Assembly: GCA_015501585.1 (NCBI GenBank)
Contig: JADNRY010000307.1
Coordinates: forward strand, 1-64,000
Origin: Rhodocollybia butyracea
Taxonomy: Eukaryota; Basidiomycota; Agaricomycetes; Agaricales; Omphalotaceae
Length of the DNA: 64,000 nt
Direction: 5' to 3'
The translations under genes were made by a program, and so were the position numbers. The notes under the pieces were generated by a model. The model had not been told where the DNA came from. It saw nothing but the letters and a program-made list of their open reading frames with translations, and ran no database searches. Below are positions 1 to 11,599 of the stretch, piece after piece; positions within the stretch are counted from its first letter, which is position 1, and each line of letters begins with the position of its first letter.

Positions 1-49
1 GGGTGACCTTGTACAGGATAGTAAAAAATCCCGATGGACGGGTGTTTCC

Positions 50-1190
50 CTACAGAGACTCGGATATCTGGGACCCCGAACAAAGCCCCAAAGGAACTAA
101 CTTACAATGATACATAGATTCTGGCCAAATGGGTCCAGATGATGGCCTACAGGCGAGGTTTGCCATGGGAAGGAAGGAATAATCCGCCAGCTCCCGAAAG
201 TCTTGGACCACTACATCCACTTCACCTCCCTGCTCCTTACTCTTAACATCTTCTGATTTGCCCCATTGTTTCTTCACCGGACGAGGAATGTAAATAGTTT
301 TTAATCCAACCTTGGCGGCAGCCCGGAGGTCATAGATATGCGCAGCGACCATGGCAACTTTATGTGGGTTGTCAGAAAGTGATAGATGCGTGAGTGCGCC
401 CTGGTAGGTGACAGGGTTTCTGTGCATGGTAGATTTGAGGTGAATAAGTACACAAACAATAAAATACACGTACGGTTTATACGAGTTAAACAGTGCACCA
501 GAGAATACCGCATCCCACGGAAGATCGGCGTGCTTTGCCATATCCACAAGAAGACGGATATTACCATTACTGAGGGTTGCAATGATAACGTTCTTTTTGA
601 GCTCGTACAGACCCGGTACGTATCGGAATATCCTGTAGATTGAATGTGAAACGGAGCCAGGAGAAAGCGTTGTACGAACATACCATCCAGACGATGCCAT
701 ACCAAGTTCAAATGCACACGCGCTTCTTCATTGAGAACCTTTCCGACATGCTGCCATCGAGAAGAAGATAGCATGCTTTCGAGAATCTAAGGGTCTCGGT
801 ATAAGCATCATGATAATCCGGAGGATGAAGTATGACCTCTCGATGCATAACGTCGACATTGTTACTACCACTTCCGCCTTCAGCGATCCGGCGGCTAATC
901 AGACGAAAGTCAGTAAAAGGAGAATAAGGGCAATTCCGATGATATACGTGTTCTCTAGGTAACCTGCTCTCCACTCATTCGCAAATTCTTGCCAATCCTG
1001 GGCTGAATCTGTTTATGAAACTATGTTCGGCGAGCCTCGAGTGCCAATTTGTAGGTTACGAACCTGGAAGTGAGTATTTCGTTCCAAGATCGACAAGCTC
1101 CTTAGTAACTGACCCACGCCAATTTACGACGGTTCCAAAGACGTCAAATATCAGTGCTTCGACACCCTGTAAAGCAGCTGATGCAGCCAT
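50..1190 (-). CDS. Haloacid dehalogenase, type II (HAD superfamily)
   Basis: Predicted HAD-superfamily hydrolase of the 2-haloacid dehalogenase (type II) group, which removes halogen from small 2-halo acids; the natural substrate in fungi is unknown. The start at 1190 gives an N-terminus ending in the HAD motif I, seen as LIFDVFGTVVNWR with the nucleophilic Asp. Later exons carry WQEFANEWRAGY, NVDVMHRE, the motif II region (IIATLSNGN), the motif III Lys region (FNSYKP) and a motif IV-like stretch (KVAMVAAHIYDLRAA). At least five short introns are needed; clear ones follow WHRLDG and NSYKP. The usual motif IV aspartate is not obvious: the sequence reads HIYDLRAA where homologues often read HxxDLxAA, so Asp is kept. 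Cytosolic, with no signal peptide. The C-terminus runs to a stop at 50-52 and the last few residues are uncertain. Confidence 0.88.
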
Positions 1191-1895
1191 GATGACGAGG
1201 GGTAAAAGGATGGTAAGACGAACTTGAAGATGGGCACTATTGTCGATTAGTTAAAGGACAGGAAACACTGGGTCATATGTCCACGAATAGTATGTTGTTC
1301 ATTATGAGCGCGCGATCACGCGATGACTCTGACAGAGGACTTATACCAAAACTTTATATGCATTGGCATTTTTGAGGCTGAAGGCCAAATGAGAAAGGCT
1401 CTGTTGAATCGCCGGAGTGAATAGTAGCAATTACAACTGTCTGCGATTCAACCCATTTTTTGGTAAAGAAAACGGTCTCGTCCTCGAAGCTTTTTGACAG
1501 TTCTCATCTTGTTTGTTTCTTGGGTGACTATAGCTGAATGTTTCTTCTTAGGTTAGCTATCTATCTCGCCCCGGTCGCAACAATGCATTTGGCACCGTTG
1601 GCGCAAACACGCCTGGCAAGGGGGAAGGGGCGCTGGAGCTGGCAGTTCTTGCAGCCCCAACATACAGAACTCATAACATGTGCTCTTCAGACTACATCCG
1701 TCCGTGGGTTTCGTTTCAGTCTCTTTATCACAGTGCAGGGGATATCCTCAAACAAACAACAAATTCATAAGAAGCGCAATATGGAGTTTCAGTGTTACTA
1801 CATGACTGGCCCTCGATTAGCATATATCCCTCTCCAAATTCTACCTCGCATCCCCAACAAAAAAATGTCAGGAGAGTCGATGATAAAGTAAAGAG
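1191..1895. other. Intergenic, no supported gene
   Basis: About 700 bases between the dehalogenase start and the end of the first small secreted protein gene. A 117-codon open frame lies at 1538-1891 on the + strand, but it has no recognisable family, no signal peptide followed by a cysteine pattern, and ends inside the neighbouring gene, so I do not call it. Confidence 0.6.
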
Positions 1896-2310
1896 TTAGT
1901 AGACAAACTTGAGCAAACTGCAGTGGACGCTATCCAAAATGAAATACCTTCCAGTCGGTTCGCCGAAGGCCACGGGGCAGCAGCGATATCCTTCGGGACC
2001 TGTATACTGACTATTAGCCTAGCTGATTCGAAACCGGTGGATTATAAAGACATACAGTCGGGGGGCTATAAGTATGCAAGTGTGAGTTGAGTGTCAGTGA
2101 GCAACGTTCGAGTTGGTGCACATCGGAAAAACTCACGTAGCCTGTATGACCTATGTCGCGGCACGAGAGTGTAAACAAACAAGATCATAAGATGTAGTAA
2201 AGATGCTTACAGGTATCCCCTTCAGCACGGGGCTGGGGCATACCTTGAACGACGACTTGGAACAGAAAGAGGATAGAGACAACGGTGTTGATACTGGAGA
2301 GACGGAACAT
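1896..2310 (-). CDS. Small secreted cysteine-rich protein, family 1, copy 1 (last exon degraded)
   Basis: Unrecognised family; the call rests on seven related genes in this window. Start at 2310 gives MFRLSSINTVVSILFLF, a signal peptide of about 23 residues ending near VVVQG. Exon 1 ends at 2211, then come a 14 nt exon (reads C-H-T-G-Y), a 10 nt exon (PPD plus the first base of Cys) and an exon reading CPEGYRCC. This matches the C-x(n)-C-P-x-G-x2-CC core of the other copies. The last exon, which should hold two more Cys, is degraded. Splicing as in the sister at 17179 finds no clean acceptor; reading through gives a short tail with one Cys and a TAA at 1896-1898. It may be a recent pseudogene or make an altered C-terminus. 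Confidence 0.6.
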
Positions 2311-2342
2311 GGCTGTTGAAGTCCTATTTACATCTTTACCAG

Positions 2343-2350
2343 CTTTTATA
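2343..2350 (-). promoter_or_regulatory. TATA box of family 1 copy 1
   Basis: TATAAAAG read on the - strand, about 33-40 bases before the start codon. A block reading CCTAGGGA lies just upstream. The same CCTAGGGA plus TATA arrangement precedes the copies at 17179 and 19628, so the core promoter was duplicated with the gene. Confidence 0.6.
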
Positions 2351-3039
2351 CGCGAGTACCATTCCCTAGGTATGCAACCGGCAAAGGAAATATCCATATG
2401 GAGCATTAACTTACCTTCATGATCGCTGCAACCTCGGGAGGAACTACATCACATTTTGAATAAATGGGAGAATTTAAATCTATCACCCCTCCCAAACTAC
2501 TTACTGCAAAAATGCAAGTTACTTGGCCCACGGAGACGGGGGAATAGGTCTAGACAGTCAAGTGAACAATCTTAGGCAAAGGGAAAAAGCCGAAGTTTTT
2601 GTTTATCAATGCATTTGAGCGCCAAGCTTGCTTAAATATTCCTCAATACTTCAACCTTCGTTTTGGCAAGATCTATCCTAGTGTAGACCCTTGGAGTTAC
2701 GGCTAAACATTTGCTCGGACAGAGAACGTATATAGGTCCAGGCATCCTTGTGCATTGAAATATTTAATGGGATGAGAAAGCCGAAGATCGTTGGTGAGCG
2801 CCAAGCATATTGCTTGAATCCTTCATGCCCTTCGATTTAGCATTCCATCCTGGTGCCAAAGCCATGATTGGAACTACGGCTGCTCGGACACACTGCGTCA
2901 AATACCCACCCCCGCATGCATCCCTTGTGTCGGGGCAAACGAGGAGAGATCGAAAAATAAATGTGGCAAATGGTAGAGACCATCTACGCAGCAAAGCTTT
3001 GTAATCAAGATTGTTACTGTCAAACTCACAAACGCCGCT

Positions 3040-3132
3040 TCAGTCCGGGTGAGGATCTGACTTGCATTGGGCCGTGACTTGAAATAAGAGGATGATGGAG
3101 AAAACAGTGCTAATGTTTGACGAGCGGAACAT
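3040..3132 (-). pseudogene. Relic of a family 1 secreted protein gene (exon 1)
   Basis: Starts MFRSSNISTVFSIILLFQV, a clear relative of the family 1 signal peptide, then stops after 30 codons at 3040-3042. No downstream exon can be joined, although a degraded CTTTGCTGC remains near 2990. The partner relic in the other arm starts at 16357. Confidence 0.6.
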
Positions 3133-5000
3133 GGTTGGTAAGTAGGTCTTGGTTCTCTTGGCCGGCCTTTATAGTATGTTAGTGGTTCCCTATGGTACAG
3201 GACATGTCTAAATGGGTTGAGCATTGAGCGATGGGCCTCCACAGTCGCTACAAAACCTCCGGAGAAACTGCGCTGCATTTTTGAGCCAGTCAATACATGA
3301 AAACTTACGACTCGCTCCAGATTTCGCACATTCGGCGAGATTACCGCACAATATTGAGGGAAGTAAACAAATGTGAAAGCCAAAGATTTTGAGTGCTATG
3401 ATTTCCATCCAATCGCTTAACGTAGACATTTTCATTGAAAATTGTTGAGCAAATGCATGTTGCAAGTTGATGTCCTGAGGGCTTCAACGTTCGGGCATGG
3501 ATAGCTCCTTGCAGAGCCTTGAGTTGGAGACTTGGGACCATACCACGTCGCATGACTGGGATGACAGATGACGAGGAATTGATAAAAAGATGCGCAGAAT
3601 TGCTGGAATACGGACAGAAAGTGCCTTTCTCTGACGTACAGCTGTGATACAAAGATTGACTCGGAACATGGTCCAGTGGACATAGGAAGTAAAGGAAACT
3701 TCTGGGTGAAAGTCAGATTGACGGGGATTTCTTGAGCCGTAGAACAGTAGAGTTAATCAGTGAAAAAACTGATTCATAGTACATCCTATGATCCAGTGCA
3801 TTCAAGCCTCCCAGGCAAGTATTCAGCGCGATACATGTAGTTGGGGTCTTGACTGTTCCTACGTGGGGCCACGGCAGTTGCAAAGTACTGTCTTGGCCGA
3901 GTTCTTCGAGGGCACTTTGTAGTATTTTCTCTGTAGCTGGTTTCATTGAGGCATATCTGATGAGGGATTAGATAACTTGTAACGGTTTGTTGAGAGAGTT
4001 GTAGCTTCGATACTACAGTCGCGGTCGTGTGAAGAGAACTAAACCTGTTTGTACTGTGCTCAACAGAGGCACAATTCTGCCCAGTGCCCTGGCCATGGCC
4101 ATGGGGTGCGGGGTTAATTTATGACACGTTTGTAGCTGTGAAGACAAGAGCGGACCGCCCAAGACGCGCGTTAAGCCAGCGCTAACCGAAACGACTTGAC
4201 GACCAAATCCTTCCCATGCTGGTTCGCCTCAACTAACGTGATTCCTACACGAGTCGGCCAAGAAGCAGTGAAACTGGATGAATGCTCAAGATATCCGAAA
4301 GAGCTTGTTAGGAGGGGAAGCGAAGGACACGAATGGGTCAAGGAGATTCGGAGGAGAACGGATTGATAAAGTCAGTGAGTTTTGAACCTTCTTCTGTGGC
4401 TCATCGTTATCGCTCGCAAGCTTAGCTCGGTCACCTGGTAAACGAACGAGGAAAGGATGATCGGATGAAGACGATCTTCTTCCATCCCTTTATTCACTGC
4501 CATCTTTTGCGCCGGTTCGCGCCCGTTTCTTCTTTTCTGCTACGCCGTTCTAATCCTTCTCATGCTCACGCTCAAAGAATATCTCCTCTCGGCCTCACCA
4601 GCGCCCTCTAAATATTTCTATGAATGTCCCTTTGTCTCAAAACTTGATGTCAGTCGTTTGGACTTGAACGTTGAACACCGAAGGTTTCGTGAATCCAACC
4701 ATTCGCAACAGCTTTTGCGTTTTCCGTGCCCGTAACTGACAAAAGTCAACCTCATCCTTATCCAGAAAACACGCGTACGAATCCGAGAGGAAATCTCAAG
4801 TGGTGTGGATTTGCAAATGGAGTCCTTTGAGGTCTTGGATTTGTCTTGGTAGAGCCGTCCATGGTGGCGGCAGGTGTATCTGGAATGGAGTTAGCTATCT
4901 TCTTTTGCAGTGAAAACGAGCAAACATCCTGCCTCTCCTCCGGATATATTACAAGCTCGAGCTTGTTTCCCTCCCTCAACAATCTACGTTCTTGGTGCTT

Positions 5001-6070
5001 GCCCTTTGAAACTGTTCCGGTAGCCTCATATGCGGTCAGTAGGCGTTGAGCGTCTGGGATTTCCGAGTCTGTCCTTTTTCGACAGTTTTGGTTCCAACTG
5101 GATTCGTTCGTACGTGTATAGATCTAGGAAGGTTCAGCAAAGCGATGGCAGAAGACGCAAAGTGAATACTTCGAAGGGGAGACCGACAGACATGATCTCT
5201 GAGGTTCAAGGTGTCATCCTGGACGTGCAAGAATCATTACTTTTTCTGGGCTGCTTCTTGCTATTCTGCATGGTTGTTAAAATTTCTCCGACACTGGCAG
5301 GAACGAGAGCAAGCATATCCCAAGGCACTTGCCTCAAGTCATACGTTACTCGACAGGAACTTCGGAAAACTGGGGGATGGTATTGATTAGTCTGAGACAG
5401 TTCCGACAATCTGGTCTCATGCGTATGCACATACACCTGAAGGTGGGTAGTTCCGAGGTTCATCAATAAGGAGAATCCGTAGGGGGTGCCGGAGTCGGAG
5501 TCCATCGATGCGTTCAGATGTCCCAACAACTTGAAACACGTATGTGCTTCGATCAAGTAGCCGTTGAAACTTTGGCGGATGTCTTACCATCAAGAGATGC
5601 TCGACACTGCTCGGATTTTCTTCGAGCATCACTGCACTGGTCAACTTGGATTGTTGCTTCATCTAAGGTGAAGTACGTTCAAAGCTTCAAACACTGGTCA
5701 ACTTGTGTTCTTGCCTTCTTGTTTCCTGCATCCATGTACTCTAGTGTAGGTTCTCTCTCAGCTTGTAAAGTCTCGGATTTTGAGGCGGATCTGCTCGAGT
5801 TGCAGCGTTGACAGAAGTGGGGTCAGTTATGAATAAAGAAGCTCATTGGGGTCAACAAGTGCATGTGGGGGGCCACGGAACCGGTGGAGCTATACAGCCT
5901 CTTTGCTGAAACGCCTGCAACCACGAGGTTGTGGTCAGTGGACACGGCCGTGAGCATTTCTGCTTCCTCTGACTTTGTCAAGAGACCGGCCCCGGCCGAG
6001 GTGAAGCTCATATAATGACGATCTTCTGTACGTCCTTGCGTCATTGAATCAACTCTACTGTCCTCGTACC
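5001..6070. other. No intact gene; traces of coding sequence on -
   Basis: Overlapping short open frames on both strands with no recognisable product. The - strand near 5700-5812 reads TRADPPQNPRLYKLRE and then hits stops in every frame, suggesting a decayed gene. I see no signal peptide, metal site or domain signature. Confidence 0.4.
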
Positions 6071-8442
6071 ATGACGGATGAAGCCATCTCACCACAAAAC
6101 TTACAGCGTGCCCTTGCTTATGCTGTGACGCCCTCGAACAATGATGTAGCTAGCTTCATCGCAGTCGTTCCATATGCAGATGAGAAGACGGCTACTATGT
6201 TTTTGGATGTAGGACCTTCTTGAACGAACCCTAATTCCGCTAATACTATGCTTTCAAGGGTGCGAGTAATATTGACGAAGCCATTAGTCAATATTTCGAC
6301 AATCCAGACAGATACTCACACACTAAAGAGGAAACTAAGCGTTCCCAAGCACCCAGGCGTCCTCATACAAATGCGGTAATCGATGCAGGGTACCTTCGTG
6401 CTCGAGACGAGGTGCGCTCCACAATTCGAGCATGGTATCGAGCTAATACTTCTGGCACTCATAGCAAGATATGCAAAACTCGCTGCAAAATCTACAGCGC
6501 GCTCATGGTATCTACAATGATGATATCGAACCTGAACATGATTACGATTACCCTTGTGGCTGTGATATACACGAATATAAGAAGAAGAAAATGGGTCGGC
6601 TTGGTGTTCAGGAAGCGTGGTCCAGGGCAGTCATGTATCCAGGTCTGTACTATCTATTGTAAGTCTTAAGATATCAAGCGCTCCAACTCCTTCGAACAGG
6701 GGAAACATACCACCATGATTGTTATCAAAACAATTTTGGCAGAAACCCCTACAGATCCCGCGTCGTCTCACCCTTCCGCAGTTGGATCCGTTTCTTCTCA
6801 TCTCAAACAAATGCACAATACTACACCAGGGCGGTCCAGCAGACTATACAGTTAAATGCAGATCTCAATGCACAAGCACAAGCCTATATAGATGCTAAGG
6901 AACCGTCGTTCGACATCTGGGCAGTCAACCAGGTTGGATCTTCAATCACAGGCATGAGTCTCTCCGACAACCACTCTAACCAAAATGATAATAGGAACCG
7001 ACCAATGGGGGACCTCCAAGCGAACAGGATAGTATCACTGCTCCCTCACGACCAGTAATCCCCAGAATCCCAAACGATCCAGGTTTTCCCGGTTCAAAAT
7101 GGCCATTGTCTCTGGATTGACTCCTAGTAGCGCAACTCCGAAGAGCGCAGCAGATCAAATCCAAGAGTTACGAGACGTGATCTTGGACGAAGAGGATGAT
7201 AGATGGCCAGACCCAGAGTGGAGACAGATCGTGGCGACATACCAGGAAAAACTTGGTATAAGTACCAAGGTGACTACCTTCGTAATCACCAACCCATTCA
7301 GTATCTCCACCTACTGCGCGCAGGATACTTTGAGCCTATTCCAGTAGCTTGGGCAAACCAAAATTCCAACCCTCTAAAATTCAATATCGATGCTTCGGCT
7401 GGGTGGCGAGGAATCACTCCTGCCTGGAGGGGATTTGAAGATACTGCTGAAGAACGTCTTTACTGGATCTTGAATCACAGAGAACGAAGTGTTGGAACGA
7501 GGATGAAGCCAGATAGGATCTCCGAGATGAACATGGCTCGGGCCAGGATGGCTACAGCTGTCCCACCTCCCCCAGCATATTACTCTCCCAATGATACCTG
7601 TCATCTTCAGCACACATCTGGCGGCTACTCGCGGCAGGTCATGCCGCCTTTCATACCCTTTGGTAGGCCTGAAGTCTCCACAGAGAATACTATGATCCTG
7701 TTAGACGTCTCTGAGTCTATGAATTTCGATCCCGTTAGACCAAATTACGACCAATGCCTCATCACAGGTTATTCTAGATCTACGCAGCCAAAGAACAGAG
7801 GTGAGCCTCACGCTTTTGCGATCTGAGTTGTACTAACCTCTCTGTGCTCTAGATGTTGCAAAGGCCATTACGCGTCGCTTCACTGATGCCATGGCCAACC
7901 ACGACCACAACTTCCAAGGCTACCAGCTCATCACTTTCTCGAGTAAGGCGAGCTACATCGGTGTTATCAACCACGAAAATTTCACTTCAATGTGGAGGAA
8001 TATCCGTATCGGAGGAGGGACCCGAGTTATGACTGGTTGGCAAAAAGTCAAGGATCTCCATTTCCAAACACACTCCGAATCAGCAACTTACCATCCCGTG
8101 TATGGATGGCAAGCTGGTATGGAAACTCCAACGCTGAGGTTGCTTCTCCTACTTGACGGTGAAGCTACCGATATGGATGAATTCGAGCTCGAACTTCTCG
8201 GCCTTTCTTGGGTCCATGTCACGATCTTCTTGATTGGCGTCGACGGATGCCCCCATCACCATCGCCATGCCAATGAATTGCAGAGAATCAGCGAGGTTAA
8301 TCATCACATTTCCTTTGTGGATGCTCAGGGTAATACTCCCGAACGGTTTGTCACTCATGAGCTGCTTAAGCGACATCTGGGCTATGATGTTTCCATGGCT
8401 GAGTTCGAGGAGTTGGAGCAACTCCCTGGCTATGCGCCATGA
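6071..8442 (+). CDS. von Willebrand factor A-like domain protein
   Basis: Large multi-exon gene. Start at 6071 (MTDEAISPQNLQRALAYAV). Exons read GASNIDEAISQYFDNPDRYS, an acidic part with DYDYPCGCDIHEYKKKK, a Gln/Ala-rich part (YYTRAVQQTIQLNADLNA), then EEDDRWPDPEWRQIVATYQ. The second half (about 7260-8442) is a vWA fold: TMILLDVSESM carries the MIDAS motif D-x-S-x-S near 7690, IGGGTRVMTGW supplies the MIDAS Thr, and LLLLDGEATDMDEFE the MIDAS Asp region. Such domains bind metal and mediate protein contacts; this protein's partners are unknown. No signal peptide or membrane segment, so likely cytosolic. Near 7255-7270 the frame must shift (see findings). The intron before DVAKAITRRF is clear (about 7800-7852). 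Confidence 0.85.
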
Positions 8443-8758
8443 AGACTTGGTATTTATATCTAGTTTTTCGGCAATATGTTTACAAGTTGATGATTGTCTC
8501 TATCAGACTCTATGTTAACATCTCGTCCGAACGCAATTATGTACTCTAAATTTACTTTTGATAATCTTCAGAGCAACTTCAGAGTGGTTCTAGGCATATT
8601 AAGGGTACAAACTATGTGTCTAGGTACTTACAAGTAAAAAAACCTACATACAGCGTCCAACGGCATCTCCAGATTTCAAAGCATTTAAAGGCTTTGACAG
8701 TAAGTAATATCGAATACAGTGTGAAACAACCAGTTGTGGATGGACCACTGGTCTAACT
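8443..8758. other. Convergent 3' intergenic space
   Basis: About 316 bases between two genes that end toward each other. AT-rich and holding only untranslated-type sequence; no gene seen. Confidence 0.6.
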
Positions 8759-10106
8759 TCAATGACGCTCCCCTCCATTCCCTTTAGCATGTTCGCCTGA
8801 TCTACTATGGTCCAACAAGTCCAGCATGATTGGACTTGAGGATATTTCAACTGTCTTTGTAACCTTGACAGTGTGCATACTGTCAGAACCAATTGAAGTA
8901 TCAAACGTAGTGGATTGTTTGCTGATTCCAAGTTTTTGTCCAGCAAACCGAAGTGAATGGGTGATCATTGAAGAAGTGGCTGGGGGTTTGCGATCTTGGT
9001 CGGCAAAACGTAGCAGAGATGTGACAACAACAGGGAGGTTACAAACAATCAGGGAAATGCAGTCTTCAACCAATGCAGAGATGATTACTTTGATACCGCC
9101 AGTGGTTAAAATGAATGTTGCATGCACTAGGGAGACCTGACAATGTACAAGAATATTATTGACCATTAAGCATGGAAGCTATTTGGAAACACTTACAACA
9201 GTAGTGACAAGACATGTGGAGAAAATCATTATTAATTTTTTTCGTAGTGCTTTATCTTGAAGGTGCTTGAGTACAGTCAATGGGGCAACAAGCAAGAACA
9301 GGTCTGCAAGGATGTCGGCTTTGCACAAATTTTAGATCAGCAGTACATTCAAAAAATAGAAATAAAGTAGGAGCTTACTAACTAACTGAGCAACAGCTAC
9401 CTGCGGGGTGAGAGGACATTGTGGGTTTCTTGCTTCCTTCCATGATGGCTTGGGTTCACAAACCCAGAATAGTTGGATGATCATAATCAGAGCTGCAAGG
9501 AAGTATACAACTGAGATGGCGACATAAATCATTCTGCGTGAACGACTAGAATCAATGCGAATCACACTGTAAATGATGGATATTCGTGACCCCCTGTTGA
9601 GATACTAATCAGTCATAAGTCTGCCTACAGGATACCGCCCGATTCCATACCAGATCACAGTATAAAAAGTGATTGCCATAAGATAATATGCAGCAACTTG
9701 AGACAATTTTGACATGGTTTCTGCAAAGAAAGTGGTTAGCTGTTAGCCATCCACTAAAGCGGCAAAAAGAGCCATAGTTACCTGGATTTTCAACATGCAA
9801 GAAAACAGCTGCTATCTGGGCAAAGAGTGTAAGAAGGGAAAATGCTGCCCATACCTAAACTCCCGAAGATTTAGGTCAACTGTTTTTGAAAAAAAACTGA
9901 ATTGAAACTTCGTGATACTAACATCGTCAATCCACCATCTGCCCCTACGAATGTAGAGACGGTGTGCCGTTGAGCTTATTGCCACAAATGCACAGACTGA
10001 CTCAGTAACTGTAAGTATGGATTATTATTTCACAATTTTGGTTTCTAAGGTACGGCTCTGCAAACTTACTTTTCATCTGGACAAGGGGATCATTGGTGTC
10101 AAGCAT
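8759..10106 (-). CDS. Integral membrane protein, rhodopsin-domain-like (7 TM)
   Basis: Start at 10106 (MLDTNDPLVQMK), stop at 8759-8761, with about six introns. Membrane segments in order include ITESVCAFVAISSTAHRLY, VWAAFSLLTLFAQIAAVFL, SQVAAYYLMAITFYTVIWY, MIYVAISVVYFLAALIMII, DILADLFLLVAPLTVLK and LIMIFSTCLVTTV, followed by VEDCISLIVCNLPVVVTSLLRF. The loop VCEPKPSWKEARNPQCPLT, with its paired Cys, sits where fungal rhodopsin-like membrane proteins (the group related to Pth11 receptors) carry C-x-P....W....C. The tail of about 90 residues is polar and probably cytoplasmic. Role unknown; a plasma-membrane sensor is a guess from the family. It ends toward the vWA gene. Confidence 0.82.
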
Positions 10107-10751
10107 TGCTGGGATGTGAGGGAGACGAATTCTTCATCCGTTGAACAGGCACCTTTAAAGACTTGTGTTCTAGATCCAGCGACAATCTCCGACGGCGAAA
10201 CCCGAATTACCTATCTGAAGAACTGATGTAGCTAGAATCACAAGCTTAGAACTGATATCAGATGGACTCAACATGAGGACACAATTGAACAATAGCTATA
10301 GTGTCGTTTGACGCTCCTTGCTTCCTCTATGTCAGATGATTAACCATCCCGTCCAAGATCCCGCTTTATAGGATTTACTAAGTTGATACACGCGGTACTA
10401 CTGTCTACATTGCGGAACTGTCAGCTTGAGATTATTGTTGAATTATTGCACATATTAGTACCGTATCACATACCTATAAGTCCTCCACGTTTTGTGTCTT
10501 TTTCTACTAGTGTGATTTTCTGACATTATGTACTACTGCGTGCGGCATTACGGCTGAGGAGGCGGCAAAGGCGGCAGAGGCGGCAATGCACGACTTTGGA
10601 CACCAAAGTTGACAGGCCGATAACAGCGCGGCACATGATTACCAATATATTGCGCTGTGATCGGCCTGTCAACTTTGATGATATTATAGTAGCAGCGTTC
10701 TTCAATCTGATTTGATTCCCCAACTTGCTCGGCTACAGCCTCCTCATCCTC
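10107..10751. other. Divergent intergenic region with a perfect hairpin
   Basis: 645 bases between the starts of the membrane protein (-) and the cupin-like gene (+), so it probably holds both promoters. It contains a GGCGGC-rich microsatellite (10558-10587) and the inverted repeat listed separately. A 94-codon - strand frame crosses the hairpin and is probably not a gene. Confidence 0.5.
10605..10676. repeat. 72 bp inverted repeat (hairpin)
   Basis: Arms AAAGTTGACAGGCCGAT (10605-10621) and ATCGGCCTGTCAACTTT (10660-10676) are perfect complements over 17 bp; a further ACAGCGC/GCGCTGT pair (10623-10629 and 10652-10658) extends the stem. The loop is about 22 nt. It could be a miniature transposon or a transcribed hairpin; no target duplication is clear. 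Confidence 0.85.
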
Positions 10752-11463
10752 ATGTTCAAGCTTATGAGTCTGTCTTTTGCAGTTCTCTTGGTCCATTATG
10801 GCATAGCCGCAGCAAGCAAAACGCCGGTTCAAGTTGATAACACCACCCTCTGGGTCAATGCCATTGTCGGAAAGAATGGTGTATCAACAGTTGAATGTTG
10901 GGGTATTCAACCTCCATTTGCTGTGTCTTCTCAGGTGAATTCAATTTCTTTATTTGAGAGTCTATAAGAGGGCTTAAGTGTTCAGTAGCCCGGTACTGTT
11001 GGCAATAAGATATTGCAACTGGGAAATTTGGCCAATGCAAGCTACACTGTGTTTCCGACAGGTCCTGATGTTGACTCTGGGTATGTCTAAAAGCGTCTTC
11101 ATCAAACTCATTTCAAGCTGACAATAATACAAAATCAATAAGGTTGCATAATGCACCCAATGCACAGTATGTCTTTCTAATCTCCTTTGCTGTACTACAG
11201 CAGGATACTTACATCCTTTGTTCAGATGGGTAGCTCTCTTAGCCGGCCAAGGAAATATCAACTTTCCAGACTCACCTCATACGCCAAACCTCACCTTCAA
11301 TTCTGGTGAATTGATTATTGCAGTGGACACACCTGGAACTTCTGCAGTTGGGCATAGATCAGTATGGGTTGGAGGTACCGTTGCATTGCAGATGCCCTTT
11401 GCACCTGGGTTTGTGCCAGATCATAAAACAGTTGAGAAGGCTTGCCCAAAATCTGTTTCGTAA
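10752..11463 (+). CDS. Secreted cupin-like small protein
   Basis: Start at 10752 gives MFKLMSLSFAVLLVHYGIAAAS, a signal peptide; a start at 10764 (MSLSF) would also work. Four exons: the second begins PGTVGNKILQLGNLANASYTVF after an acceptor at TTCAGTAG, the third is a short exon reading LHNAPNAQ, and the last reads WVALLAGQGNINFPD and ends with stop TAA at 11461-11463. The order GLHNAP...W-hydrophobic-GQGxIxFPDS...GELIIAVDT...GH resembles agaricomycete secreted proteins with a single cupin (RmlC-like) barrel. The His residues at LHN and AVGHRS could bind metal. About 165 residues. Function unknown; extracellular by the signal peptide. Confidence 0.75.
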
Positions 11464-11599
11464 AAGAGCCAAAATGTTATTTGACTTGAACAATTTGGAT
11501 GGTATAAGTAGCGTTGAGGCTGGCAAGAGGCTGATGTATCAACTAGGCAAACCGAATTCAAGTTCCATGAAGTCCAAATAAGCTTGAAATGAAATTCAA

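Larger units (their letters stand above)
1900..5000 (-). repeat. Left arm of a ~3 kb inverted duplication
   Basis: Read on the - strand, this stretch matches 15100-17600 read on +, in the same order. Matching anchors include AATCTGACTTTCACCCGG (end near 3719 and 15953), GGTTAGCGCTGGCTT (near 4180 and 15711), the CTTGACCCGTTCGTGTCCTTC-like segment (near 4340 and 15566), the pyrimidine-rich stretch with ACGCCGTTCTAATCCTTCTC (near 4540 and 15400), and the secreted protein genes (2310 and 17179). Divergence is considerable, with many indels, so the duplication is old. It explains why similar secreted protein genes occur on opposite strands. Confidence 0.7.

Noticed and set aside
1538..1891. 117-codon + strand open frame
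   Set aside because: No domain, no clear start context, and the 3' end runs into the last part of the secreted protein gene on the other strand.
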